Part shown: one piece after another, positions 43,920 to 52,589 of the stretch
Layout of the letters: each line of letters begins with the position of its first letter
Position numbering within the stretch: position 1 is the first letter of the stretch
NCBI RefSeq assembly: GCF_003254545.1
Contig: NZ_QJRH01000072.1
Coordinates: 248,001-312,000, forward strand
DNA: 64,000 bases
Origin: Flavobacterium tistrianum
GTDB lineage: Bacteria; Bacteroidota; Bacteroidia; Flavobacteriales; Flavobacteriaceae
Reading direction: 5' to 3'
Program-made: the position numbers and the translations under genes
The notes under the pieces: generated by a model
What the model saw: only the letters and a program-made list of their open reading frames with translations
The model's database searches: none
Told to the model about the DNA's origin: nothing

Positions 43920-44696
43920 TCAATTTTGATAAGCTTTTAGATTCAAAAGTTCTTCGATCGAAACGACTTGATAATTATTTTGCTGTAAAAATTGCAAAAA
44001 CTGTTCCAGTACCAAAACTGAATGCTCGCCCGTATCATGCAAAAGTACAATTCCGCCGGGAGAAATATGCTTAATTAACCGATTGAAAATTAATTCCTGA
44101 TTTTGAGTTCCTCCATCAAGAGAACGAATATTCCAGCCAATTGTTTTATGTCCAGTTACTTTTAAAGCTCTTCTTATCGAAGGAGTTGTAACTCCATAAG
44201 GCGGACGAAAAAAGTTGATTTTCTTGGAAGTGAATTTTTCTAGAAGCGCATCTGTTTTCTGAAGTTCTTCCATTATTGTTGAAGCATTATAAAAATCAAA
44301 AAACTTAGAATGTGAATAAGAATGATTTCCAACTAAATGACCTTCGTCAATCACTTTTTGGAGAATTTCAGGATGCGTTTCGATATTTTTTCCAATACAG
44401 AAAAAAGTCGCTTTGGCATTGTATTTTTTCAGAAGTTCTAAAACCTCCAAAGTATAAATGCTTGGACCGTCATCAAAAGTCAACGCAATTTTTTTTTCTT
44501 TTTCTAACGGATTACTGCAAAATGCTTTTACATGATAATTGGAAGAAATTCTAGAAGAACCAAAAGCATTTATTCCAATCCAAAGTAGAATTATAACAGC
44601 AAACCATAGAAAATGGATTGCGATATACAGATTCAGAAGAAACAATAAAAGCAATAAAAAGATAAAAAACAGCGATATGTTTTTATGCGTTATCAT
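43920..44696 (-). CDS. NodB-type polysaccharide deacetylase
   Basis: A 258-residue protein with an N-terminal hydrophobic region (about 8-45), then a NodB homology domain: ALTFDDGPSIYT, HSYSH zinc pair, FRPPYG and LLHDTG. It probably acts in the periplasm on a carbohydrate. It overlaps the chain-length-factor-like gene by 4 bases. Its role in pigment synthesis is unclear; some aryl polyene clusters carry similar genes. Confidence 0.85.
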   Translation of the reverse strand: MITHKNISLFFIFLLLLLFLLNLYIAIHFLWFAVIILLWIGINAFGSSRISSNYHVKAFCSNPLEKEKKIALTFDDGPSIYTLEVLELLKKYNAKATFFCIGKNIETHPEILQKVIDEGHLVGNHSYSHSKFFDFYNASTIMEELQKTDALLEKFTSKKINFFRPPYGVTTPSIRRALKVTGHKTIGWNIRSLDGGTQNQELIFNRLIKHISPGGIVLLHDTGEHSVLVLEQFLQFLQQNNYQVVSIEELLNLKAYQN

Positions 44697-45757
44697 TTTG
44701 ACAGTAGCGTAAAACTATGGTTTTTCCCGTTTAATTGATTGTATAATAAAATCGTTTTATAGTTCGGTTTTTCAACAGCATTTACTTTTACGATTTCTGG
44801 AATTTCCTGCGTTTTTAAAATTTTAGACGCCATCCAAAAAGCAAAAGCCGAAGCCGTATCATATTCGCCGCTCAAATGTTTGTAATATAAAACAGGAGTT
44901 TGAGCGAATGTATTTTCAGCAAGATTTTTATAATAATTTTCAAAATTGGCATTTCCGTCAAAACCTAGAACTAAAGCATCAACATCTGAAATTTCTAAGT
45001 TATTTGATTTTAAGAACGATATAATTGCTGCTTCAACTTCATTTTCTTCCAAAGTATTTACAATAAAAACATCCAGAAGTTCTGCATAAGTGTTTTCTTT
45101 TCTTTCGCTTTCTAAAACAAAAAAACTAGCGCCTTCACCATAAACGGCACCGCTCGTTGTAGAATTTAAAACATCATACGGAGCAGTATTATCGGCTTTA
45201 ATACGGCCATTTAATTTAAAAAGGGAAGTAGTATAATCTCCATTTTCATCAACGCCACCCACTAAAATTGAATTGGCTTCGTCTTCTTCAATCTGCATTT
45301 TAGCATCAATCAAAGCCGATTCAAAAGAAACCGCACCATTTACATACGTAAAATTATAACCTTTGCATTGCTGTAAAAGTGCAATTTGCGCTCCAACGGT
45401 ATTGTGTGTAGATTGAATAAAAGAAGTCGGAGTCAAAAATTCTTCGTTATTATCTAAAATGCTTTTTAGGAATTTTTCAGAATCTTCGATACAGCCTAAA
45501 CCAGTTCCTGTAATAATTGCATCGACACTTTCAACATTGGCATCTTTCATAGCCAAAGCCGAAGCTACGATTCCGTTTTTTACGCCTTTTGCCATGCGTC
45601 GGCTGGCAGCAGGAGAAATATATTCTTTGTATACTGGTGGAACAATTGCCAGTACATTTTCGTCATGATTTACAATAGCTTCTTCCAAAAAAACAGTATC
45701 AAATGTTTTTTGAGTCGAAATACAGCCTACTCCATTTATATAGGTTCTTTTTGTCAT
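44693..45757 (-). CDS. Ketosynthase-like chain-length factor (no active-site Cys)
   Basis: A protein of about 354 residues with a thiolase/KS fold but altered active site. At the Cys position the sequence reads NGAVSFES (Val143), and the HGT motif is missing (LGFDGNA). It starts with the ATG in TAATG shared with the upstream ketosynthase stop, so the two should form a KS/CLF heterodimer like ApeO/ApeC. An in-frame upstream ATG at 45787 would overlap the ketosynthase gene by 31 bases and is less likely. Confidence 0.8.
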   Translation of the reverse strand: MTKRTYINGVGCISTQKTFDTVFLEEAIVNHDENVLAIVPPVYKEYISPAASRRMAKGVKNGIVASALAMKDANVESVDAIITGTGLGCIEDSEKFLKSILDNNEEFLTPTSFIQSTHNTVGAQIALLQQCKGYNFTYVNGAVSFESALIDAKMQIEEDEANSILVGGVDENGDYTTSLFKLNGRIKADNTAPYDVLNSTTSGAVYGEGASFFVLESERKENTYAELLDVFIVNTLEENEVEAAIISFLKSNNLEISDVDALVLGFDGNANFENYYKNLAENTFAQTPVLYYKHLSGEYDTASAFAFWMASKILKTQEIPEIVKVNAVEKPNYKTILLYNQLNGKNHSFTLLSK

Positions 45758-46953
45758 TAGCTTTTTGAAAATATAAGGGTTGAACAATTTCCTCCAAATC
45801 CGAAAGAGTTGGATAAAACGTGTTCGATAGTTTTATTTTTTAAAGTTGTCTGCGGTTTCAAATCAAATTCTTCCATCGGAACTTCAAAATTCAAATTTGG
45901 ATAAACCACATTATTCTGAATAGCCAAAACGCTATAAACAGCTTCAATTGCAGCTGCAGCCGCTAATGTATGTCCTGTAAAAGGTTTTGTAGAACTGAAA
46001 TCTGGAACTTTTTCATCTTTGTAAATTCTCAGTAAAGCCCTTCCCTCAGACAAATCGTTGTTCGGAGTTGCAGTTCCGTGAACGTTGATGTAATCAATTT
46101 CAGAAGGTTTTAAACCCGAAACATCAAATGCTTTTTTCATAGCCAAATAAGCGCCGTCTCCATTTTCTGAAGAAGCAGTTTGGTGAAAAGCGTCGTTGGC
46201 ATTTCCGTAACCCGAAACTCTTGCCAATACTTTTTTGTTTTGTCTTTCTACAATTTCATCCGATTCTAAAACCAAAAAAGCAGCAGCTTCTCCAAGATTT
46301 AATCCTTTTCTAGTATTATCAAAAGGTTTGTTGTAATCGTCAGATAAAATCATCAGAGTTTTGAATCCGTTGATGGTGAACTTTGCCAAAGCATCGGCTC
46401 CGCCCACGATTACACGATCTAATTTCCCCGTTTTGATTAATCTTGCACCCAACATAATCGAATTGGCTGCAGATGAACAAGCCGTACTGATGGTTGTTAC
46501 CATTCCTTTTAAACCTAATTCTTCAGCAATTTTTTCGGCAACATCACCGCCATCGTGGCAAGTAATGTACTTGGTTAATTCTGGTTTTTCGAAATAATCG
46601 TAATAATGTCTTTCCGTCATGTCCATTCCGCCCACGCTTGTAGCCGAAATAAGTCCCGTTCTAAATTCATTTATATTGGTAATGCCAGCATTTTCAACAG
46701 CTTGTTTTGCTGCCAAAGTGCCAATCATAGCGGTTCTGGAGAAATTGTTATCCTCATTTAATTTGAGTTCATCGATAAGATCTTCGTTAGTTTTTTTGAT
46801 TTCACCAACTTTGATAACATCTGCGTGAACAGTCGAAATATTTTGAATACGAGAAATGCCGATTTTGTTTTCGGTTAGCGAAATATAATTTTCCTCAACC
46901 GAATTACCAATCGCAGAGATAATTCCCATTCCCGTTATTGCAACACCTTTCAT
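45757..46953 (-). CDS. Beta-ketoacyl-ACP synthase (polyene elongation)
   Basis: A 398-residue KAS I/II-type enzyme with full triad: Cys159 in ISTACSS, His292 in VHGTATP and His328 in TGHTL. It should extend the ACP-bound aryl polyene by two carbons per round. It is coupled (TAATG) to the Cys-less partner downstream. Upstream is a repeat-filled gap and then an ACP gene. Confidence 0.9.
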   Translation of the reverse strand: MKGVAITGMGIISAIGNSVEENYISLTENKIGISRIQNISTVHADVIKVGEIKKTNEDLIDELKLNEDNNFSRTAMIGTLAAKQAVENAGITNINEFRTGLISATSVGGMDMTERHYYDYFEKPELTKYITCHDGGDVAEKIAEELGLKGMVTTISTACSSAANSIMLGARLIKTGKLDRVIVGGADALAKFTINGFKTLMILSDDYNKPFDNTRKGLNLGEAAAFLVLESDEIVERQNKKVLARVSGYGNANDAFHQTASSENGDGAYLAMKKAFDVSGLKPSEIDYINVHGTATPNNDLSEGRALLRIYKDEKVPDFSSTKPFTGHTLAAAAAIEAVYSVLAIQNNVVYPNLNFEVPMEEFDLKPQTTLKNKTIEHVLSNSFGFGGNCSTLIFSKS

Positions 46954-46955
46954 TT

Positions 46956-47095
46956 TTAGACTTCTTAGATTGTTAGAATTTTAGACTTCTTAGATTTTTT
47001 TAGACTGGCTTAGAATTTTAGATATTAGACTTCTTAGATTTTTGGAAAACATTGTCTAAGAAGTCTAAAAATCTAAGTGAGTCTAAGAAGTCTTA
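46956..47095. repeat. Direct and inverted copies of a TTAGACTTCTTAGATT unit
   Basis: Direct copies lie at 46956, 46981 and 47025, and inverted copies at 47054-47068 and 47081-47095. The last one reaches into the stop codon of the ACP gene. Together they can fold into a long hairpin between the ACP and ketosynthase genes. Confidence 0.8.
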
Positions 47096-47350
47096 CTTCG
47101 TTCTGTTAGCGCTAATGTACGCTGCCATAGTTTCGATTGATTGGAAAATCGCCTTTCCTTCTTTTGGGTCAACCAATTTAATTCCGTAATCTTTATCTAA
47201 AATCACGATCAATTCAAGTGCATCAATCGAGTCTAAACCTAAACCATCTCCAAACAAAGGATCGTTATCAGCAATATCTTCTACTGCGATATCTTCAAGG
47301 TTTAAAGTTGTTATGATTTTATTTTTTAATTCTTCTTTTAATGCTTCCAT
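47093..47350 (-). CDS. Acyl carrier protein (cluster copy 1)
   Basis: An 85-residue ACP. The phosphopantetheine Ser is Ser41 in GLGLDSIDALEL. It is acidic and helical. It should carry the growing polyene or the resorcinol alkyl chain. It lies 2 bases after the ketosynthase-like gene at 47353. Confidence 0.93.
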   Translation of the reverse strand: MEALKEELKNKIITTLNLEDIAVEDIADNDPLFGDGLGLDSIDALELIVILDKDYGIKLVDPKEGKAIFQSIETMAAYISANRTK

Positions 47351-47352
47351 GA

Positions 47353-47970
47353 TTATTTATTGTATAATGTATTGATAGTTTCGTTTGTATATTTCTCGTT
47401 TTCTTTTTTACTGATGATGCAAAGAAACGCTTTATAATTGTCATTGTAAAATTCTACCCAACCGCAAAGAACCGAATCTGCTTTATTTGTGTTTAACAAA
47501 ATTCTAGAATAGTTCAACAAAAATTCAGAATTGAAAGCATCAAATATAAAAAAAGAATTTTCACTTTTCAGCTGATGGCGTATACTTATTTCGCCCAAAC
47601 AAATATTTGGCAGCGTATAAACAAAGACCGCCGGACTTGGGAAATAGTTTTCTTTGTCTGAAATGGATTCCTGGTATTTTACATCAGTATCTAGACTCGA
47701 AGATTTATTAGCCAAAATCAAAGCGATATTATTTTCCTGTTCCGTTGAGGTAATCGGACTCAAAAGCAGTTCTGAACCTAAAAAAGCCAGTTTGCTTAAA
47801 GCATCCATTTTGAAAAACTTTGGATACTGCATTTCAAAATTGCGATACGCTTGTTTGGCAAAATCTGCAAAATCTGTTGGTTCAATTTTGAATACAGAAG
47901 TTCCGTTCAAAACAATTTCGTTGTTTTCGATTTTGATGTAGGATTGTATGTAGGTTTTGTTTGAAATCAT
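47353..47970 (-). CDS. Short ketosynthase-like protein, probably non-catalytic
   Basis: A protein of about 205 residues that resembles the N-terminal half of a thiolase-fold ketosynthase: IALILANKSSSLDTD, FPSPAVFVYTLPNICLGEISI and a FFIFDAFNSEF segment where the Cys elbow would be, without Cys. There is no His motif region. It may be a partner subunit, as seen for small KS-like proteins in related clusters. I use the ATG at 47970, not the TTG at 47997. The gene upstream is an AT-rich acetyltransferase. Confidence 0.6.
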   Translation of the reverse strand: MISNKTYIQSYIKIENNEIVLNGTSVFKIEPTDFADFAKQAYRNFEMQYPKFFKMDALSKLAFLGSELLLSPITSTEQENNIALILANKSSSLDTDVKYQESISDKENYFPSPAVFVYTLPNICLGEISIRHQLKSENSFFIFDAFNSEFLLNYSRILLNTNKADSVLCGWVEFYNDNYKAFLCIISKKENEKYTNETINTLYNK

Positions 47971-48003
47971 TTTCAGATATGGATTTAATTTTTCCAATCA
48001 AGA

Positions 48004-48825
48004 TTATTTGTGGTTTGTTATTTCTCCAGATGTGTATTCAAATATTTTTCTGTATCCAAGTTCTTCCACTAATTTATTTGAATATATATTTTCTACATCT
48101 GTCATTAGCCAGCATTTTTGGTTTTTTTGTAAAATTTCAGATGTCATCTTACTCAATAAAAATTTCCCAGCTTTTTGATTTCTAAATGGCGTATCAATAT
48201 AAACAGTTCCAATCATTTCATTTTTGAAGCTTGTGTCCATTCTTGAACAAAAACCAATAATCCTCCCATCTTTTTCTCCAACAATAAATTTTTTGCTCGC
48301 AATTAAAAACTGCATTTGAAATTTCATTTCATTAAAATCTTGATTGTTATCTCCTTTATATTCTTCTTCAAAAAAATTACAATTAAATTCCGTAAGTATT
48401 TCCAAATCCTTATTTTCTGCATACCGAATTAAAATATTTTCAAGTTCAAAAGGTTTGAAATTTTTTAAATCAGTTTCATAAAAGTATCGGTCTTTGTAAA
48501 CCGTATATTGAACATTAGGATTAGCATTAAAAATTGAAGTAATAATTTCCTTGTTTCCAGAAAAACATAATTTATTAGGCAGCAATTTAAAATCTAAATC
48601 TTTTATTGCTTCGTCTAATATTTCTTGACTATAATTCAGTCCATAAATATTGTAATTGTTATTACTGCAAAAACCAATAATCCATGAATGTTCATTTCCT
48701 TTTATCCATTTTGCATTAATTTCAAAATTTTCTGAATAAGTTCTTAATACATTTTCAAAAAGGTAAAAATGTTCAAATTTATTGTTCTTTATAAGATCTT
48801 TTATTTGATCAATCAGTACATTCAT
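48004..48825 (-). CDS. GNAT acetyltransferase inserted in the cluster
   Basis: A 273-residue protein with a C-terminal GNAT domain (about 125-265; GTVYIDTPFRNQKAGKFLLSKM is motif A-like) and an N-terminal degenerate GNAT-like half. It is visibly AT-richer than its neighbours (14 G+C of 60 in line 48601, against 22 of 60 in line 49141). Amine acetylation is the expected activity. No known step of flexirubin synthesis needs it, so it looks like a later insertion. Confidence 0.8.
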   Translation of the reverse strand: MNVLIDQIKDLIKNNKFEHFYLFENVLRTYSENFEINAKWIKGNEHSWIIGFCSNNNYNIYGLNYSQEILDEAIKDLDFKLLPNKLCFSGNKEIITSIFNANPNVQYTVYKDRYFYETDLKNFKPFELENILIRYAENKDLEILTEFNCNFFEEEYKGDNNQDFNEMKFQMQFLIASKKFIVGEKDGRIIGFCSRMDTSFKNEMIGTVYIDTPFRNQKAGKFLLSKMTSEILQKNQKCWLMTDVENIYSNKLVEELGYRKIFEYTSGEITNHK

Positions 48826-48847
48826 TTTAGAAATTATTAAATTATAA

Positions 48848-49987
48848 CTATCTCACTTTCTCAAAAACCACAGCTGTATTACAACCACCAAAGCCAGAAG
48901 CTGTTTTCAAGAAATAATCAATCTTCTTTTCTCCATTTTTCTCAATCACATTGATAGCTTCACTAACCCCAATTTCATCAAAACCTTTCGATTCAAAAAG
49001 TTTATTTTGATTGGCAGATTCTATCGCTATAACCGTTTCCAATAATCCCGAAGCGCCAAGTGTATGACCGTAAAAACCTTTTAAACTATTTACAGGAACG
49101 TTTTGTAAACCTAAACGATTTAGAGCAATCGCTTCCATTTCGTCATTATAAGGAGTTGCAGTTCCGTGGGCTGAAATATAATCTAAATTTTTGGCTTCAA
49201 TTTGAGCTTCTTTCAAAGCATTCTGAATACTTCTGAACAAACCTTCTCCCGTTCTTGACGGACCAGAAATATGATTGGCATCGTTTATCGAACTGTCGCC
49301 AATTACTTTTATTTTAGCATTTTTGGCTTCTGCCGAAACTAGAACAGCTGCAGTCGCTTCACCCAAACTTACTCCGGTTCTGTTTTTAGAATATGGTTTG
49401 CAAGGTTGTTCGCTCATTGCTTGGAAAGCATTAAAACCAGACAAAACAAATTCTGAAACTTCGTCGCCCGCCACAACAAAGACATTATCGTAAAGTTCAG
49501 ATTGGATCATTCTTTTGGCAACGGAAACGGCTAAAATTCCAGAAACGCAGGCATTTGAAACTACAATTGGCTGAGTTTGAAATCCGAAGAAATCGGCAAC
49601 GTTTTTAGCCAAAACATCTAAATGCGCGTTGTTGAAACTTTCCTCAGAATCATTTGCTAAAGCCGTCACATTTCCTTTTGTAGTAGAAAGTATAAAAGCA
49701 GTTTTTGAATTTAACGCTACTCCAGAATTTTTGATGACTGGCTCTAAAGCCAAAATCATCATTTTCTCTAAACGCGAATATTTGGTTTCAGTGCTGATTT
49801 TTGCAAAAGCACTGTTTATTTTTTCATCGCTGATAATAGATGCATAAAACGGATTTGGCATCAAAGAAACGTCATTATGAAGCTGAATGCCAGAATCGCC
49901 ACGAAGAATCGCTTCAATGTTCGATTGAACATCAAAACCTAAAGGCGTGATACAATTCGTTTCGGTTATGTATATTTCTCTTAACAT
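48848..49987 (-). CDS. Beta-ketoacyl synthase (cluster copy)
   Basis: A 379-residue ketosynthase with Cys147 in VSNACVSG, His274 in AHGTATP and His308 in YGHTLGASG, so it should be active. It may extend the dialkylresorcinol chains or the polyene. A repeat-filled gap of 142 bases separates it from the thioesterase gene upstream. Confidence 0.88.
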   Translation of the reverse strand: MLREIYITETNCITPLGFDVQSNIEAILRGDSGIQLHNDVSLMPNPFYASIISDEKINSAFAKISTETKYSRLEKMMILALEPVIKNSGVALNSKTAFILSTTKGNVTALANDSEESFNNAHLDVLAKNVADFFGFQTQPIVVSNACVSGILAVSVAKRMIQSELYDNVFVVAGDEVSEFVLSGFNAFQAMSEQPCKPYSKNRTGVSLGEATAAVLVSAEAKNAKIKVIGDSSINDANHISGPSRTGEGLFRSIQNALKEAQIEAKNLDYISAHGTATPYNDEMEAIALNRLGLQNVPVNSLKGFYGHTLGASGLLETVIAIESANQNKLFESKGFDEIGVSEAINVIEKNGEKKIDYFLKTASGFGGCNTAVVFEKVR

Positions 49988-50005
49988 TTTATGATTCTCA
50001 GTTTC

Positions 50006-50089
50006 TCCTGCAAGGTTTTCAAAACCTTGTAGGTTTAATTTTGTAAGCTTTAATATTTATACCTACAAGGTTTTGAAAACCTTGCAGGA
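50006..50089. repeat. Perfect 29-bp inverted repeat
   Basis: Arms 50006-50034 and 50061-50089 are exact reverse complements with a 26-base spacer. Each arm is itself nearly palindromic (AAGGTTTTCAAAACCTT). It is a dispersed element type common in Flavobacterium. Confidence 0.9.
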
Positions 50090-50098
50090 AAACGAAAA

Positions 50099-50133
50099 TT
50101 AATTCGTGCTAATTCGTGAAATTCGTGTTCTAT
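50099..50133. repeat. Direct AATTCGTG repeats
   Basis: AATTCGTG occurs three times in close succession here and is also the building word of the inverted repeat at 38560-38613. The last copy runs up to the end of the thioesterase gene. Confidence 0.6.
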
Positions 50134-50579
50134 AATAACAATCCAACTTTCTTTTTCCATTCGTCATAAAAAGGAGGATTGGTCAGCATTAAATTTCCTG
50201 CTGCATCTAAAAAAACCTGAGTTGTTTCACCTGTGCAAGCCACTTCTCCTTTATCGTCAATAATTTTAAAACGGTAAATCATTTTGGCAGCTGGCGTATC
50301 AACAACCGTTGTTTCAATTGTTACAACGTCTCCGTAACGCAAAGACAATTTATGTTCGCAAGTCGATTTTACAATTGGCGTGGTATAACCTGTTTTGGCA
50401 ATGTCCAGATACGTAAGTCCATGCTGACGCCCAAACGCTTCACGTCCATCTTCGAAATACGTTATATAATTGCCGTGCCAAACAATTCCAAGCGGATCTG
50501 TTTCGTTAAAACGAATCCTAATTTCATGTGTAACAGTTAGATCTGTAGCTTCTTTAAACTGCTCTTTTCTTTTTATCAT
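50130..50579 (-). CDS. Hot-dog acyl-CoA/ACP thioesterase
   Basis: A 149-residue 4HBT-type thioesterase with RFNETDPLGIVWHGNYITYFEDGREAF (Asp28 and His35). It may release an acyl chain from ACP or proofread stalled chains. It overlaps the ABC permease gene by 26 bases, so coupling is likely. Confidence 0.85.
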   Translation of the reverse strand: MIKRKEQFKEATDLTVTHEIRIRFNETDPLGIVWHGNYITYFEDGREAFGRQHGLTYLDIAKTGYTTPIVKSTCEHKLSLRYGDVVTIETTVVDTPAAKMIYRFKIIDDKGEVACTGETTQVFLDAAGNLMLTNPPFYDEWKKKVGLLL

Positions 50580-51837
50580 AAAATAATGCGATGGAAGTGG
50601 TAATAATGAAAAATAAAAATAATAAACTTATTCTTGGTATGATTTCGACGAAAGAAACGTTTCTAAGCAATACATCGTAAAAAGCCTCTAATCCCCAGTT
50701 CATTGGAGATGATTTTGCGATATATTGCATGATTTTCGGCATAGCAAAAACAGGAACCCAAACACCGCCAATTGCGGCTAAAATAATCACACTTGTCGCG
50801 CCAAATGGAGCAGACTGTTCTTGAGTGCTGGCTATAGTTCCTAATAAAATTCCGAACCCGATTGCTGCAGATCCTGAAAATAATGCCACAACACTTGTCA
50901 ATACAAAATGACCTTCAATATTTAAAGAAGGCAATCCAATGGACGGGAATAAGAATACCGCAACGGCAACCATCATATAAAACTGAATCATGCAAATGAT
51001 CGAGTAGGTGATGGTTTTTCCAATAATCACCACTAAATTAGAAACAGGATTGGTTCTTAATCGAACAAAAGTTCCTTGTGATTTTTCTTTTACAATATTG
51101 ATAGATAACGGAATGACAATAAAAAAGATCGCAAAAAGTGTCCAAGCGGGAACATTATGCTGAACCGAATTTGGACGAACTTCTTTGTTGTTGATTCTCG
51201 GAATTATTTCTTTGAACGTAATAAAGTTCTTTTGTTCAAAATCGATTGTTTCTTCTCCTAACTGTTTTTGAAAAGTGCTGTAAATCGATTTGGTTTCAAT
51301 CTGCGAAATCATTTTATCAATCGAACTCATAACGGCATTTTTGAAACTCATCTGAACGGCTGGATCAAAATATAGTTTTACTTCTTTTTCTTTAATAACT
51401 CGCTGAGGTTCGGCAGCCGTTGTACTATCAGTCAAACCTAAATTGCTCACGATTTTCTCTACATTCTGATTTACTTTTTCCTGCAAATCAGAACTTAGAT
51501 TTTCTGGAATTACAATTGCCAATTGAAATTTTCCTTTGTACACATTTTCTTTGGCAATTTCTTCGGTAATCGGTTTATTATCAATTTGTGTTACAACGGT
51601 AAAATATTTGCTTTTTTCTAGATTTTCAAAAACCGTTTTAGAAACAGATCCGTGGTCTTTATCGACCAAAAGAATCTGAAGTTTAGAATCGGTTACGGCT
51701 TTAAAAGTGCTGTCTTGAATTAGGGTTACGGCAATGACCAAAACCAAAGGCATGACAAATAAAATAATCAGTCCGCCTAAATCTCTTTTTAGCAAAAGGA
51801 ATTCTTTTACTACCGACATCCAAATTTTATATATCAT
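50554..51837 (-). CDS. ABC-2 type permease
   Basis: A 427-residue membrane protein. One N-terminal helix (about 17-37) is followed by a periplasmic domain of about 190 residues and five C-terminal helices with the ABC-2 signature VKEKSQGTFVRLRTNPVS. It forms an exporter with the overlapping ATPase gene. A role in pigment export is inferred from position. Confidence 0.88.
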   Translation of the reverse strand: MIYKIWMSVVKEFLLLKRDLGGLIILFVMPLVLVIAVTLIQDSTFKAVTDSKLQILLVDKDHGSVSKTVFENLEKSKYFTVVTQIDNKPITEEIAKENVYKGKFQLAIVIPENLSSDLQEKVNQNVEKIVSNLGLTDSTTAAEPQRVIKEKEVKLYFDPAVQMSFKNAVMSSIDKMISQIETKSIYSTFQKQLGEETIDFEQKNFITFKEIIPRINNKEVRPNSVQHNVPAWTLFAIFFIVIPLSINIVKEKSQGTFVRLRTNPVSNLVVIIGKTITYSIICMIQFYMMVAVAVFLFPSIGLPSLNIEGHFVLTSVVALFSGSAAIGFGILLGTIASTQEQSAPFGATSVIILAAIGGVWVPVFAMPKIMQYIAKSSPMNWGLEAFYDVLLRNVSFVEIIPRISLLFLFFIITTSIALFYDKKKRAV

Positions 51838-52579
51838 CTCTCAACGCTTTACCGGTTAATGAAATAAAAACATCTTCGAGATTTCGAGCATCTTTTGTAG
51901 ATTCAATTAATGCCGACGGAGTTGCTTGTGCGTAAATCTGTCCTTGGTCTAAAATCGCAATTTGAGAACAGAAATCTTCGGCTTCAGCCAAATGATGTGA
52001 GGTATAAATAATAGTCGTTCCGTTTTGGTTTAAAACTTTCAAATAATCGATAATGGCAGTTTTAGAATGCACGTCGACACCAACTGTTGGTTCATCCAAA
52101 AACAAAACTTTCGGATTATGAAGAATCCCTGCGATCAGATTGACACGACGTTTCATTCCGCCTGAGAAAGTCTGAACTTGTTTATCGGCAAATTTCAGTA
52201 AACCTAAAAGATCCAAAGTTTCGATTACTTTATCTTTTAAACCAGAACCTTTTAAGCCGTACATGCTTCCAAAATAAAGCAGATTTTCTCTGGCTGTCAA
52301 AGTCGGGTACAAAGCATATTCTTGAGGAACAACGCCTATGATTTTTTTAATTTTTGAAGCATGATGCTGATAATCTAAACCATCAATGGTAAAATGCCCA
52401 GAAGTTGGTTTCACCAATCCGCAAAGCATGGAAATTAAAGTAGTTTTTCCAGCGCCGTTTGGACCGAGCAAGCCAAAAATCTGACCTTCGTTTATATTTA
52501 GCGAAACGTTGTTCAAAGAATACATTTCTGCATTTTTGTACTTTTTCGAAAGGGATTCTATTTGAATGATAGACTGCAA
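51827..52579 (-). CDS. ABC transporter ATP-binding protein
   Basis: A 250-residue ATPase of the drug and antibiotic exporter type. Walker A is GPNGAGKT (39-46), the signature loop is FSGGMKRRV, and Walker B is VLFLDEPTVGVD with a switch His in SHHLAEAE. It overlaps the permease gene by 11 bases. Confidence 0.92.
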   Translation of the reverse strand: MQSIIQIESLSKKYKNAEMYSLNNVSLNINEGQIFGLLGPNGAGKTTLISMLCGLVKPTSGHFTIDGLDYQHHASKIKKIIGVVPQEYALYPTLTARENLLYFGSMYGLKGSGLKDKVIETLDLLGLLKFADKQVQTFSGGMKRRVNLIAGILHNPKVLFLDEPTVGVDVHSKTAIIDYLKVLNQNGTTIIYTSHHLAEAEDFCSQIAILDQGQIYAQATPSALIESTKDARNLEDVFISLTGKALRDDI

Positions 52580-52589
52580 AATAGTATTT

